Source of the DNA: Dryococelus australis
Taxonomy: Eukaryota; Arthropoda; Insecta; Phasmatodea; Phasmatidae
NCBI GenBank assembly: GCA_029891345.1
Contig: CM057009.1
Location: forward strand, 292,780,966 to 292,844,965
DNA: 64,000 nucleotides
Direction of reading: 5' to 3'
The notes beneath the pieces were generated by a model. The model worked only from the letters and a program-made list of their open reading frames with translations. It was not told the DNA's origin and did not search any database. Position 1 is the first letter of the stretch. The number at the start of each line of letters is the position of its first letter. Made by a program: the position numbers and the translations under genes. This document shows positions 34,501 to 49,500 of the stretch, piece by piece.

Positions 34501-37500
34501 ACCAAATGAGATGGTTTTAAAAGTGCCGTGAATATCTTATAACAAGTAGTTACATAAAGAGATTTCCGTAGAGTGTGACGTTTATAACGTATATTTGTTA
34601 ACCATTATTCCAAATGAGATTTTTTTTAAAATGCCGTGAATATCTTATTACAAGTAGTTACATAAAGGGTTCTCCATACAGTGTGACGTTTATAACGTAT
34701 ATTTGTAAACCATTATTCCAAATGAGATGGTTTTAAAAGTGCCGTGAATAACTAACAAGTAGTTACATAAAGGGTTCTCCGTACAGTGTGACGTTTATAT
34801 CGTATAGGTGTTAACCATTATTCCAAATGAGATGGTTTTAAAAGTGCACTATTTGCCGTGAATATCTTATATAAAGTAGTTACATAAAGGATTCTCCGTA
34901 TAGTGTGACGTTTATAAAGTATATTTGTTATCCATTACTCCAAATGAGATGGTTTTAAAGAGCCTTGAATATCTTATAACAAATAGTTACATAAAGGGAT
35001 CACCTTACCGTGTGACGTTTATAACGTATATTTGTTACCCATTATTTCAAATGAGATGGTTTAACAAGTGCTCTTTTTGCAGTGAATATCTTATAACAAG
35101 TAGTTACATAAAGGGTACTTCTTAAAGTGTGACGTTCATAACGTATATTTGTTAACCATTATTCCAAATGAGATGGTTTGAAAAGTACTCCATTTTTCCG
35201 TGAAGATCTTATAACAAGTAATTATATTAAGGGTTCTTCGTACAGTGTGACGTTTATAACGTATATTTGTTACCGATTATTCCAAATGAGATGGTTTAAA
35301 AAGATCTCTATTTGCCGTGAATATAATATAACAAGTAGTTACATAAAGGGTTCTCCGTACAGTGTGACGTTTATAACGTATATTTGTTACCCATTATTCC
35401 AAATGAGATGGTTATAAAAGTGCTCTTTTTAACGTGAATATCTTATAACAAGTCGTTACATAAAGGGTTCTCCGTACAGTTTGACTTTCATAACGTATAT
35501 TGGTTAAGTATTATTCCAAAAGAGATGGTTTTAAAAGTGCTCTATTTGCCGTGAATATCTTATAAAAGGTAGTTACATAAAGTGTTCTCCGTTCAGAGTG
35601 ACGTTTAAAACGTACATTTGTCAAACATTATTTAAAATGAGATGGTTTTAAAAGTGCCCTATTTGGCGTGAATATCTTATAACAAGTAGTTATATAAAGG
35701 GTTCTCCGTTCAGTGTGACGTTTATAACGTATATTTGTTATTCATTTTTACAAATTAATTTTGTTTTAAAGTGTTATATTTTCAGTGAATATCTGATAAC
35801 AGTAGTTACATAAAGAATTCTTCCTTCAGTGTGACGTTTATAACGTATATTTGTTAACCATTAATCCAAATGAAATTGTTTTTAAAGTGCCGTGAATATC
35901 TTAAAACAAGTAGTTATATAAAGGGTTCTCCGTAGAATGTGACGATTATAACGTATATGTGTTAAACATTATTCAAAATGAGTTGGTTTGAAAAGTGCTC
36001 TTTTTTCCGTTAATATCTTATAACAAGTAGTTACATAAAAGTTTCTCCGTACAGTGCGACGTTTATAACGTATAATTGTTAACCATTATTCCAAATGAGA
36101 TGGTTTTAAAACTGCTCTATTTGACGTGAATATCTTATAACAAGTAGATACATAAAGCGTACTCCGTACAGTGTGACGTTTATAAAGAATATTTGTTAAC
36201 AATTATTCCAATTGAGACAGTTTTAAAAATGCTCTATTTGCCGTGAATATTTTATAACGAATAGTTACATAAAGGGTTCTCCGTACAGTGTGACGTTTAT
36301 AACGTATATTTATTAACCATTATTTCAAATGAGATGGTTTTAAAAGTGCTCTATTTGCCGTGAATACCTTATAACAAGTAGTTACATAATGGGTTCTCCG
36401 TATATTGTGTCGTTTATAAAGTATATATGTTAACCATTATACCAAAGCAGATGGTTTTTAAAGTGCTATATTTGCCGTGAATATCTTATAACAAGAGGTT
36501 ACATAAAGGTTGTCTCCGTACAGTGTGACGTTTATAACGTATATTTGTTAACCATGATTCCAAATGTGATGGTTTTAAAAGTGCTGTGAATATCTAACGT
36601 GTAGTTACATAAATGTTCTGGGTACAGTTTGACGTTTATAACGTATATTTGTTAACCATTATTCCTTATGAGATGGTTTTAAAAGTGCCGTGAATATATA
36701 TTATGTAGTTACATAAGGGGTTCTCCGTATAGTGTGACGTTTATAACGTATATTTGTTAACCATTATTTTAAATAAGACGGTTTTAAAAGTGCTCTATTT
36801 GCCGTGAATAGCTTATAACATGTAGTTACCTAAAGGGTTCACCGTACAGTGTGACGATTATAACGTATATTTGATTACCATTATTCCAAACGAGTTTGTT
36901 ATAAAAGTGCCGTTAATATCTTATAACAAGTAGTTACTTAAATATTCCCCTAAAGTGTGACGTTTATAACGTATATTTGTTAACCTTTATTCCAAAAGAG
37001 ATGGTTTTAAAAGTGCTCTAGTTACCGTGAATTTCTTATAAAAATTAATTACATAAAGTGTTCTCCGCTCAGTGTGACGTTTATAACGTATATTTGTTCC
37101 CCATTATTCCAAATGAGATGGTTTTAAATGTGCTATATTTGCCGGGAATATTATATAACAAGTAGTTACATAAAGGGTTCTCCGCACAGTGTGACGTTTA
37201 TAACGTATATTTGTTAAATATTATTCCAAATGAGATGGTTTTAAAAATGATCTTTTTGCCGTGAATATCTTATAACAAGTAGTTACATAAAGGGTTCTCC
37301 GGACAGTGTGACGTTTATAAAGTATATTTGTTAACCATTATTCCAAATGACATGGTTTTAAAAGTGCCTTTAATATCTTATAACAAGTAGTTACATAAAG
37401 AATGTTCCGTAGAGTGTGACGTTTGTGACGTATATTTGTTAAACATTATTCCAAATGAGATGGTTTTAAAAGTGCCGTGAATATCTTATAACAAGTAGTT

Positions 37501-40500
37501 ACATAAATAGTTCTCCATACAGTGTGACGTTTATAACGTGTATATGTTAACCATTATTCCAAATGAGATGATTTTAAAAGTGCCGTGAATATCTAACACG
37601 TTGTTACATAAATATTTCTCCGTACTATGTGACGTTTAAATCGTATATGTGTTAACCATTATTCCAAATTTGATGGTTTTAAAAGTGCTCTATTTGAAGT
37701 GAATATCTTTTTTAAAGTTTTTACATAAAGGGTTCTCCGTGTAGTGTGACTTTTATAAAGTATATTTGTTAACCATTATTCCAAATGAGATGGTTTTAAA
37801 AGTGCCGTGAATATCTTATTACAAGTAGATACATAAAGTGTTCTCCGTACAGTGTGACGTTTATAACGTATATTTGTTAAACATTATTCGAAATGAGATG
37901 GTTTTAAAAGTGCCGTGAATATCTAACAAGTTGTTACATAAAGGGTTCTCCGTACAGTGTGACGTTTATAACGTATATTTGTTAACCATTATTCCAAAAG
38001 GGATGGTTTTGAAAGTGCCGTGAATATCATATTACAAGTAGTTACAAAAAAGGGATTTCCGTACAGTGTGACGTTTATAACGTATATTTGTTAATCTTTA
38101 TTCCTAATGAGAAGGTTTTAAAAGTGCTCTATTTGCCGTGAATATCTTACAACAAGTAGTTACATAAAGAATTCTCAGTTCGGTGTGACGTATATAAAAT
38201 TAATTTGTTTAACATTATTCAAAATGAGATGGTTTTTAAAGTGCTCAATCAGCGGTGAATAACTTATAACATTTAGTTACATGAAGGGTTCTCCGTACAG
38301 TGTGACGTTTATATCGTATATTTGTTACCCATTATACTAATGAGATGGTTTTAAAAGTGCTCTATTTGCCGGGAATATCTTATATCAAGTAGTTACAAAA
38401 GGGGATCTCAGTACAGTGTGACGTTTATATCGTATATATATTAACCATTATTTCAAATGTGATGGTTTTTAAAAGTACTCTATTTGCCGTGAATATCTTA
38501 TAACAATTAGTTACATAAAGAGTTATCCGTACGGTGTGACGTATATAAAGTATATTTGTTACACATTATTCCAAATGAAATGGTTTTAAATGTGCTCTAT
38601 TTGCCGTGAATATATTATAACTAGTAGTTACATTATGGGTTCTCCGTACGGTGTGACGTTTATAAAGTTTATTTCTTTATCATTATTCCAAATGAGATGG
38701 TTTTAAAAGTGCTCTATTTGCCGGGAATATCTTATAACAAGTAGTTACAAAAGGGGATCTCAGTACAGTGTGACGTTTATATCGTATATATGTTAACCAT
38801 TATTTCAAATGAGATGGTTTTTAAAAGTACTCAATTTGCCGTGAATATCTTATAACAAGTAGTTACATAAAGGGTTCTCCGTACAATGTGACGTTTAAAA
38901 CGTATATTTTTTAACCATTATTCAATATGAGATGGTTTTAAAAGATCGCTGTTTGCCGTGAATATTTTATAACACATAGTTACATTAAGTGTTCTTCGTA
39001 CTATGTGACGTATATAACGTATATTTTTTAAACATTATTCCAATTGAGATGGTTTTAAAAGTTTTCTATTTGCCGTGAATATCTTATAACAAGTGTTACA
39101 TAAAACGTTCTCCGTACAGTTAGACGTTAATAATGTATATTTGTTAACTATTATTCCAAATGAGATGGTTTTAAAAGTGCCGTGAATATCTTATTACAAG
39201 TAGTTACATAAAGGGATTCTCCGTACAGTGTCACGTTTATAACGTATATTTGTTAACCATTATTCCAAATGGGATTGTTTTAAAAGCGCTCAATTTGCCG
39301 TGAATGTCATATAACAGGTAGTTACATAAAGGGTTCTCCGTACAGTGTGACGTTTATAACGTATATTTGTTAACCATTATTCATAATGACTTGTTTTTAT
39401 AAGTGCTCTATTTGTGGTGATATCTTATAACAATTGGGTTCTCCGTACACTGTGACGTTTAAACGTATATTTGTTAACCATCATTCCAATGAGATGGTTT
39501 TAAATGTGCTCTAATTGCCGTGAATGTTTTATTACAAGTAGTTACATAAATGATTCTCCGTACAGTGTGGCGTTTATAAAGTATATTTATTAACCATTAT
39601 TCCAATGAGATGGTTTTAAAAGTGCTCAGTTTGCCGTGAATATCTTATAACAAGAAGTTACGTAAAGGGTTTCTCCGTACAGTGTGACTTTTATAACGTA
39701 TATTTTTGTTAACCATTATTCAAATGAGATGGTTTTAAAAGTGCTCTATTTGCCGTGAATATCTAATGTAGTTACATAAAGCTACTCCGTACAGTGTGAC
39801 GTTATAACGTATATTTGTTAACCATTATTCAATGAGATGGTTTTAAAAGTGCTCTATTTGCCGTGAATATCTTATACAAGTAGTTACATAACGGGTTCTC
39901 CATACAGTGTGCCTTTATAACGTAGTTTTGATAACCATTATTCCAAATGAGATGGTTTTAAAAGTGCTCTATTGCCGTGAATATCTAACTAGTAGTTACA
40001 TAACGGGTTCTCCGTACAGTGTGACGTTTATAACGTAGTTTTGTTACCATTATTTCAATGAGATGTTTTAAAAGTGATCTATTGCCGTGAATGTTTTATA
40101 ACAAGTAGTTGCATAAAGGGTTCTCCGTACAGTGTGACTTTTATAATGTATATTGTTAACCATTATTCCAAATGAGATAGTTTTGAAAGTGATCTATTGT
40201 CGTGAATGTCTTATAACAAGTAGTTACAAAAGGGTATCTCAGTACAGTATGACGTTTATATCGTATATATGTTAACCATTATTCCAAATGAGATGGTTTT
40301 TAAAAGTACTCAATTTGCCGGGAATATCTTATACAAGTAGTTACAAAAGGGTTCTCCGTACACTGTGACCTTTATAACGTATATTAAAACATTATCCAAA
40401 TGAGATGGTTATAAAGTGCTCAATTTGCCGTGAATATCTTATAACAAGTAGTTACATAAAAGGTTCTACGTACAGTGTGTCGTTTATAAAGTATATTTGT

Positions 40501-43500
40501 TAACCATTATTCCAATGAGATGGTTTTAAAAGTGCACTATTTGCGGGAATATCTTATAACAAGTAGTTACAAAGGGATCTCAGTACAGTGTGACGTTTAT
40601 ATCGTATATATGTAACAATTATGCAAATGAGATGGTTTATAAAAGTACTCAATTTACCGTGAATATCTTATAACAAGTAGTTACATAAGGGTTCTCCGTA
40701 CAATGTGACCTTTATAACGTATATTTAAAAACCATTATTCCAAATGAGATGGTTATAAAGTGCTCAATTTGCCGTGAATATCTTATAACAAGTAGTTCAT
40801 AAAGGGTTCTCCGTACAGTGTGATGTTTATAACGTATATTTGTTTACCATTATTCAATGAGATGGTTTTTAAAGTGCTCTATTTGCCGGGATATCTTATA
40901 ACAAGAAGTTACATAAATTGGATCTCAGTAAGTTTGAGTTTTAATTTTTATTTGTATACCATTATTCCAAACGAATGGTTTAATAGTGATCTATTTGCCG
41001 TGAATATCTTATAACAAGTAGTTACATAAAGGGTTCTCCGTTCAGTGTGACGTTTATAACGTATATTTGTAAACCATTATTCCAAATGAGATGGTTTTAA
41101 AGTGCTCAATTTGCGTGAATATCTTATAACAAGTAGTTACATAAAGGATTCTCCGTACAATGTGACCTTTATAACGTATATTTGTTGACCATTATTCCAA
41201 ATGTGATGGTTTTAAAAGTGCCGTGAATGTCTTATAACAGTAATTACATAAACGGTTATCCGTTCAGTGTTACGTTTATAACGTATATTTGTTAACCATT
41301 ATTCCAAATGAGATGGTTTTATAGTGCTTATTTGCCGTGAATATCTTATAACAAGTAGTTACATAAAGTTTTCTCCGTACGGTGTGACGTTTATAACGAA
41401 TATTTGTTAACCATTATTCAAAATGAGATAGTTTTGAAAGTGAACTAATTACATAAAGGTTTCTCCGTACAGTGTGACTTTTATAATGTATATTTGTTAA
41501 ACATTATTCCAAATTAGATGGTTTTAAGAGCGCTCTGTTTGCCGTGAATATCTATATCCAAGTAGTTACGTAAAGTGTTCTCTGTACAGTTTGATGTTTG
41601 TAACGTATATTTGTAAACCATTATTCCAAATGGGATGGCTTTAAAAGTGCTGTGAATATCTTAAAACAAGTAGTTACATAAATAATTTCTCCGTTCAGTG
41701 AGACGTTTATAACGTATATTTGTTAACCATTATTCCAAATGAGATGGTTTTAAAAGTGCTCTATTTGCCGGGAATATCTTATAACAAGTAGTTACAAAAG
41801 GGGATCTCAGTACATTGTGACATTTATATCGTATATATGTTAACCATTATTCCAAATGAGAGGGTTTTTAAAAGTACTCAATTTGCCGTGAATATCTTAT
41901 AACAAGTAGTTACATAAAGGGTTCTCCGTTCAATTTGACCTTTATAACGTATATTTAATAGCCATTATTACAAATGAGATGGTTATAAAGTGCTCAATTT
42001 GCCGTGAATATTTTTATAACAAGTAGTTCCATAAACTGTTCTCCGTACAGTGTGATGTTTATAACGTATATTTGTTAACCATTATTCCAAATGAGATGGT
42101 TTTATAGTGCTCTATTTGCCGTGAATATCTTATAACAAGGAGTTACATAAAGGGTTATCTGTACGGTGTGACGTTTTTAAAGTATATTTGTTACACCTTA
42201 TTACAAATGAAATGGTTTTAAATGTGCTCTATTTGCCGTAAATATCTTATAGCAAATAATTACATAGTGGGTTCTCCGTACAGTGTGACGTTTATAACGT
42301 ATATTTGTTAACCATTATTCCAAATGAGATGGTTTAAAAATTTCTCTATTTGCAGTGAATATCTTATAACAAGTAGTTACATAAAGGGCTCTCCGTACGG
42401 TGTGACGTTTATAACGTATATTTGTTAACCATTATTCCATATGAGATAGTTTTGAAAGTGATCTATTTGCCGTGAATGTCTTATAACAAGTAGTTACATA
42501 AAAGGTTTTCCGTACAGTGTGACGTTTATAAAGTATATTTGTTAACCATTATTCCAAATGAGATGGTTTTAAAAGTGCGCTATTAGCCGGGAATATCTTA
42601 TAACAAGTAGTTACAAAAGGGGATCTCAGTACAGTGTGACGTTTATATCGTATATATGTTAACCATTATTCCAAATGAGATGGTTTTTAAAAGTACTCAA
42701 TTTGCCGTGAATATCTTATAACAAGTAGTTACATAAAGGGTTCTCCGTACAATGTGGCCTTTATAAAGTATGTTTAATAACCATTATTCCAAATGAGATG
42801 GTTATAAAGTGCTCAATTTGCCTTGAATATCTTATAACAAGTAGTTCCATAAAGGGTTCTCCGTACAGTGTGATGTTTATAACGTATATTTGTTAACCAT
42901 TATTCCAAATGAGATGGTTTTATAGTGCTCTATTTGCCGTGAATATCTTATAACAAGTTGTTACATTAAGGGATCTCCGTACAGTGTGACGTTTAAAACG
43001 TATATTTTTTAACCATTATTCAAAATGAGATGGTTTTAAAAGTGCGCTGTTTGCCGTGAATATCTTATAACATATAGTTACATTAAGTGTTCTCCGTACT
43101 GTGTGACGTATATAACGTATATTTTTTAAACATTATTCCAATTGAGATGGTTTTAAAAGTTTTCTATTTGCCGTGAATATCTTATAACAAGTAGTTACAT
43201 AAAAAGTTCTCCGTACAGTTAGACGTTAATAATGTATATTTGTTAACTATTATTCCAAATGAGATGGTTTTAAAAGTGCCGTGAATATCTTATTACAAGT
43301 AGTTACATAAAGGGTTCTCCGTACAGTGTGACGTTTATAACGTATATTTGTTAACCATTATTCCAAATGGGATGGTTTTAAAAGCGCTCTATTTGCCGTG
43401 AATGTCATATAACATGTAGTTACATAAAGGGTTCTCCGTACAGTGTGACGTTTATAACGTATATTTGTTAACCATTATTCAAAATGACTTGTTTTTATAA

Positions 43501-46500
43501 GTGCTCTATTTGCCTTGAATATCTTATAACAAGTTGTTACATAAATGGTTCTCCGTACACTGTGACGTTTATAACGTATATTTGTTAACCATTATTCCAA
43601 ATGAGATGGTTTTAAATATGCTCTATTTGCCGTCGATATCTTATAATACTTAATTACATAAAGGGTTCTCCGTACAGTGTGACGTTTATAACGTATATTT
43701 GTTAAACATTATTCCAAATCTGATGGTTTTATAAAGTCCGTGAATATCGTATTACAAGTACTTACATCAAAATTTCTCCGTACAGTTAGACGTTAATAAC
43801 GTATATTTGTTAACAATTATTCCAAATGAGATGGTTTTAAAATTGCCGTGAATATCTTATTACAAGTAGGTACATAAAGTGTTCTCCTTACAGTGTGACG
43901 TTTTTTACGTATATTTGATAACGATTATTCCTAATGAGATGGTTTTAAAAGTGCTCTATTTGCAGTGAATATCTTATAACAAGTAGTTACATAAAGGGTT
44001 CTCAGTTCGGTGTGACGTATATAAAGTTAATATGTTTACCATTATTAAAAAAAAATGATGGTTTTTAAAGTTCTCTATCAGCCGTGAATATCTTATAACA
44101 TGAAGTTACATAAAGGGTTCTCCGTACAGTGTGGCATTTATAACGTATATTTGTTAACTATTATTGCAAATGAGATGTTATTAAAAGTTCCGTGAATATC
44201 TTATACCAAGTAGTCACATAAAGGGTTCTCCGTACAGTGAGATGTATATAACGTATATTTGTTAAAAATTATTCCAAAAGTATTGTTTTAAAAGTGCTCT
44301 ATTTGCCTTGAATACCTTATAACAAATAGTTACATAAAGGGTTCTCCGTACAGTTAGACGTTAATAATGTATATTTGTTAACCATTATTCCAAATGATAT
44401 GGTTTTAAAAGTGCTCTATTTGCCGTGAATATCTTATAACAAGTAGTTACATAACGGGTTCTCCATACAGTGTGCCGTTTATAACGTAGTTTTGATAACC
44501 ATTGTTCCAAATGAGATGGTTTTAAAAGTGCTCTATTTGCCGTGAATATCTAACTAGTAGTTACATAACGGGTTCTCCGTACAGTGTGACGTTTATAACG
44601 TAGTTTTGTTAACCATTATTTCAAATGAGATTGTTTTAAATGTGATCTATTTGCCGTGAATGTTTTATAACAAGTAGTTGCATAAAGGGTTCTCCGTACA
44701 GTGTGACTTTTATAATGTATATTTGTTAACCATTATTCCAAATGAGATAGTTTTGAAAGTGATCTATTGTCGTGAATGTCTTATAACAAGTAGTTACAAA
44801 AGGGTATCTCAGTACAGTGTGACGTTTATATCGTATATATGTTAACCATTATTCCAAATGAGATGGTTTATAAAAGTACTCAATTTACCGTGAATATCTT
44901 ATAACAAGTAGTTACATAAAGGGTTCTCCGTACAATGTGACCTTTATAACGTATATTTAAAAATCATTATTCCAAATGAGATGGTTATAAAGTGCTCAAT
45001 TTGCCGTGAATATATTATAACAAGTAGTTCCATAAAGGGTTCTCCGTACAGTGTGATGTTTATAACGTATATTTGTTAACCATTATTCCAAACGAGATGG
45101 TTTTATAGTGCTCTATTTGCCGTGAATATCTTATAACAAGTAGTTCCATAAAGGGTTCTCCGTACGGTGTGACTTTTATAACGAATATTTGTTTACCATT
45201 ATTCCAAATGAGATAGTTTTGAATGTGATCTATTTGCCGTGAATGTCTTATAACAAGTAGTTACATAAAGGGTTCTCCGTACAGTGTGACTTTTATAAAG
45301 TATATTTGTTAAACATTATTCCAAATGAGATAGTTTTAAAAGTGTTTTTTTTTGCCGTGAATATCTTTTAAACAAGTAGTTACATAAAAGGTTCTCCGTA
45401 CAGTTTGACGTTGATAAAGTATATTTGTTTACCATTATTCCAAATGAGATGGTTTTAAAAGTGCTCTATTTGCCGAGGATATCTTATAACAAGTAGTTAC
45501 ATAAATTTTATCTCAGTAAAGTTTGTAGTTTTTTAATTTTTATTTGTATACCATTATTCCAAACGCGATGGTTTTATAGTGATCTATTTGCCGTGAATAT
45601 CTTATAACAAGTAGTTACATAAAGGGTTCTCCGTTCAGTGTGACATTTATAACGTATATTTGTAAACCATTATTCCAAATGTGATGGTTTTAAAGTGCTC
45701 AATTTGCCGTGAATATCTTATAACAAGTAGTTACATAAAGGATTCTCCGTACAATGTGACCTTTATAACGTATATTTGTTGACCATTATTCCAAATGTGA
45801 TGGTTTTAAAAGTGCCGTGAATGTCTTATAACAAGTAATTACATAAACGGTTTTCCGTTCAGTGTGATGTTTATAACGTATATTTGTTAACCATTATTCC
45901 AAATGAGATGGTTTTATAGTGCTTTATTTGCCGTGAATATCTTATAACAAGTAGTTACATAAAGAGTTCTCCGTACGGTGTGACGTTTATAACGAATATT
46001 TGTTAACCATTATTCCAAATGAGATAGTTTTGAAAGTGAACTATTTGCCGTGAATGTCTTATAACAAGTAGTTACATAAAGGTTTCTCCGTACAGTGTGA
46101 CTTTTATAATGTATATTTGTTAAACATTATTCCAAATTAGATGGTTTTGGGAGCGCTTTGTTTTCCGTGAATATCTTATAACAAGTAGTTACGTAAAGTG
46201 TTCTCTGTACAGTGTGATGTTTGTAACGTATATTTGTAAACCATTATTCCAAATGGGATGGCTTTAAAAGTGCTGTGAATATCTTAAAACAAGTAGTTAC
46301 ATAAAGGATTTCTCCGTTCAGTGTGACGTTTATAACGTATATTTGTTAACCATTATTCCAAATGAGATGGTTTTAAAAGTGCTCTATTTGCTATGAATAT
46401 CTTATAACAATTAGTTACATAAAGGGTTCTCCGTACAGTGTGACGTTTTTAAAGTATATTTGTTAACCATTATTCCAAATGTGATAGTTTTAAAAGTGCT

Positions 46501-49500
46501 CAAATTGCCGTGAATATCTTATAACAAGTTGTTACATTAAGGGATATCCGTACAGTGTGACGTTTAAAACGTATATTTTTTAACCATTATTCAAAATGAG
46601 ATGGTTTTAAAAGTGCGCTGTTTGCAGTGAATATCTTATAACATATAGTTACATTAAGTGTTCTCCATACTGTGTGACGTTTATAACGTATATTTTTTAA
46701 ACATTATTCCAATTGAGATGGTTTTAAAAGTTTTCTATTTGCCGTGAATATCTTATAACAGGTAGTTACATCAAAAGTTCCCGTACAGTTAGACGTTAAT
46801 AACGTATATTTGTTAACAATTATTCCAAATGAGATGGGTTTAAAATTGCTGTGAATATCTTATTACAAGTAGTTACATAAAGGGTTCTCCGTACAGTGTG
46901 ACGTATATAACGTATATTTGTTAACCATTATTCCAAATGAGATGGTTTTAAAAGTGCTCTAATTGCCGTGAATGTTTTAATACAAGTAGTTACATAAAGG
47001 GTTCTCCGTACAGTGTGGCGTTTATAAAGTACATTTGTTAACCATTATTCCAAATGAGATGGTTTTAAAAGTGCTCAGTTTGCCGTGAATATCTAATAAC
47101 AAGAAGTTACATAAAGAGTTCTCAGTACAGTGTGACGTATATAACATATATTTTTAACCATTATTCAAAATGAGATGGTTTTAATAGTGCTCTATTTGCC
47201 GTGAATATCTTATAAAAAGTAGTTACATAAAGGGTTCTCCTTACAGTGTGACGTTTTAAAAGTATATTTGTTATCCATTATTCCAAATGTGATGGTTTTA
47301 AAGGTGCTCTATTTGCCGTGAATATCTTATAACAAGTAATTACATAAAGGGTTCTCCGTACAGTGTGACGTTTATAACGTAGATTTGTTAACCATTATTC
47401 CAAATGAAATGGTTTTAAAAGTGCTCTATTTGCCGTGAATATCTTATAACAAGTAGTTACATAACGGGTTCTCCGTAGTGTGACGTTTATAACGTAGTTT
47501 TGTTAACGATTATTCCAAATGAGATTGTTTTAAAAGTGATCTATTTGCCGTGAATGTTTTATAACAAGTAGTTGCATAAAGGGTTCTCCGTACAGTGTGA
47601 CTTTTATAATGTATATTTGTTAACCATTATTCCAAATGAGATAGTTTTGAAAGTGATCTATTTCCGTGAATGTCTTATAACAAGTAGTTACATAAAGGGT
47701 TCTCCGTACCGTATAACGTTTATAAAGTATATTTGGTGACAATTATTCCAAATGAGATGGTTTTAAAAGTGCTCTGTTTGCCGTGAATATATTATAACAA
47801 GTAGTTACTTAAAGGGTTCTCCGTAGAGTGTGACGTATATAACATATATTTTTAACCATTATTCCAAATGAGATGGTTTTAATAGTGCTCTATTTTCCGT
47901 GAATATATTAGAACAAGTAGTTACATAAAGCGTTCTCCGTACAGTGTAACTTTTATAATGTATATTTGTTAACCATTATTGCAAATGAGATGGTTTTAAA
48001 AGTGCTCTATTTGCCGTGAATATCTTATAACAAGTAGTTACATTAAGTGTTATCTGTACAGTGTGATGTTTATAACGTATATTTGTTAACCCTTATTTAA
48101 AATGAGATGGTTTTAAATGTACTCTATTTGCCGTGAATATCTTATAACAAGTAGTTACATATAGGGTTCTCCGTACAGTGTGACGTTTAAAACGTATTTT
48201 TGTTAACCATTATTCCAAATAAGATGGTTTTAAAAGTTCCGTGGATATCGTAAAACAAGTAGTTACATAAAGGGTTCTCTGTACAGTGTGACGTTTATAC
48301 CGTATATTAGTTAACAATTATTCCAAAGGAGATGGTTTTTAAAGTGCTCTTTTGCCCTGAATATCTTATAAAAAGTAGTTACATAAAGGGTTCTCCATAC
48401 AGTGTGACGTTTATAAGTATATTTGTTATCCATTATTCCAAATGAGATGGTTTTATAAAGTGCTCTATTTGCCGTGAATATCTTTTAACAAGTAATTACA
48501 TAAAGGGTTCACCGTACAGTGTGACATTTATAAGGTTTTTTTGTTAACCATTATTTCAAATGAGTTGCTTTTATAGTGCTCTATTTGCCGTGAATATCTT
48601 ATAACAAGTAGTTACATAAAGGGTTCTCCGTACGGTGTGACTTTTATATCGTATATATGTTAACCATTATTCCAAATGCGATGGTTTTAAATGCACTCAA
48701 TTTGCCGTGAATATCTTATAGCAAGTAGTTTCATAAAAAGTTCTCCGTACAGTTAGACGTTAATAATGTATATTTGTTAACTATTATTCCAAATGAGATG
48801 GTTTTAAAAGTGCCGTGAATATCTTATTACAAGTAGTTACATAAAGGGTTCTCCGTACAGTGTGACGTTTATAAAGTATATTTGTTAACCATTATTCCAA
48901 ATGAGATGGTTTTAAAAGTGCCGTGAATATCTTATTACAAGTAGTTACATAAAATGTTCTCCGTACAGTGTGACGTTTATAACGTATATTTATTAAACAT
49001 TATTCCAAATGAGATGGTTTTAAAAGTGCCGTGAATATCTAACAAGTAGTTACATAAAGGGTTCTCCGTACACTGTGACGTTTATAACGTATATTTGTTA
49101 ACCATTATTCCAAATGAGATGGTTTTAAAAGTGCTCTATTTGCCGTCAATATCTTATAATATTTAATTACATAAAGGGTTCTCCGTACAGTGTGACGTTT
49201 ATAACGTATATTTGTTAACCATTATTCCAAATTTGATTGTTTTAAAAGTCCGTGAATATCTTATAACAAGTAGTTACATCAAAAGTTCTCCGTACAGTTA
49301 GACGTTAATAACGTATATTTGTTAACCATTATTCCAAATGAGATGGTTTTAAAATTGCCGTGAATATCTTATTACAAGTAGTTACATAAAGGGTTCTCCG
49401 TACAGTGTGACGTTTATAACGTATATTGCTAACCATTATTCCTAATGAGATGGTTTTAAATGTGCTCTATTTTCCGTGAATATCTTATAACAAGTAGTTA

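Noticed and set aside
33879..35417. Series of open frames of 60-86 codons with repeated peptides inside the satellite
   Set aside because: The 117 bp monomer is divisible by three, so a frame persists where TTAACC has mutated to TTACCC. The consensus has stops in all three plus-strand frames.
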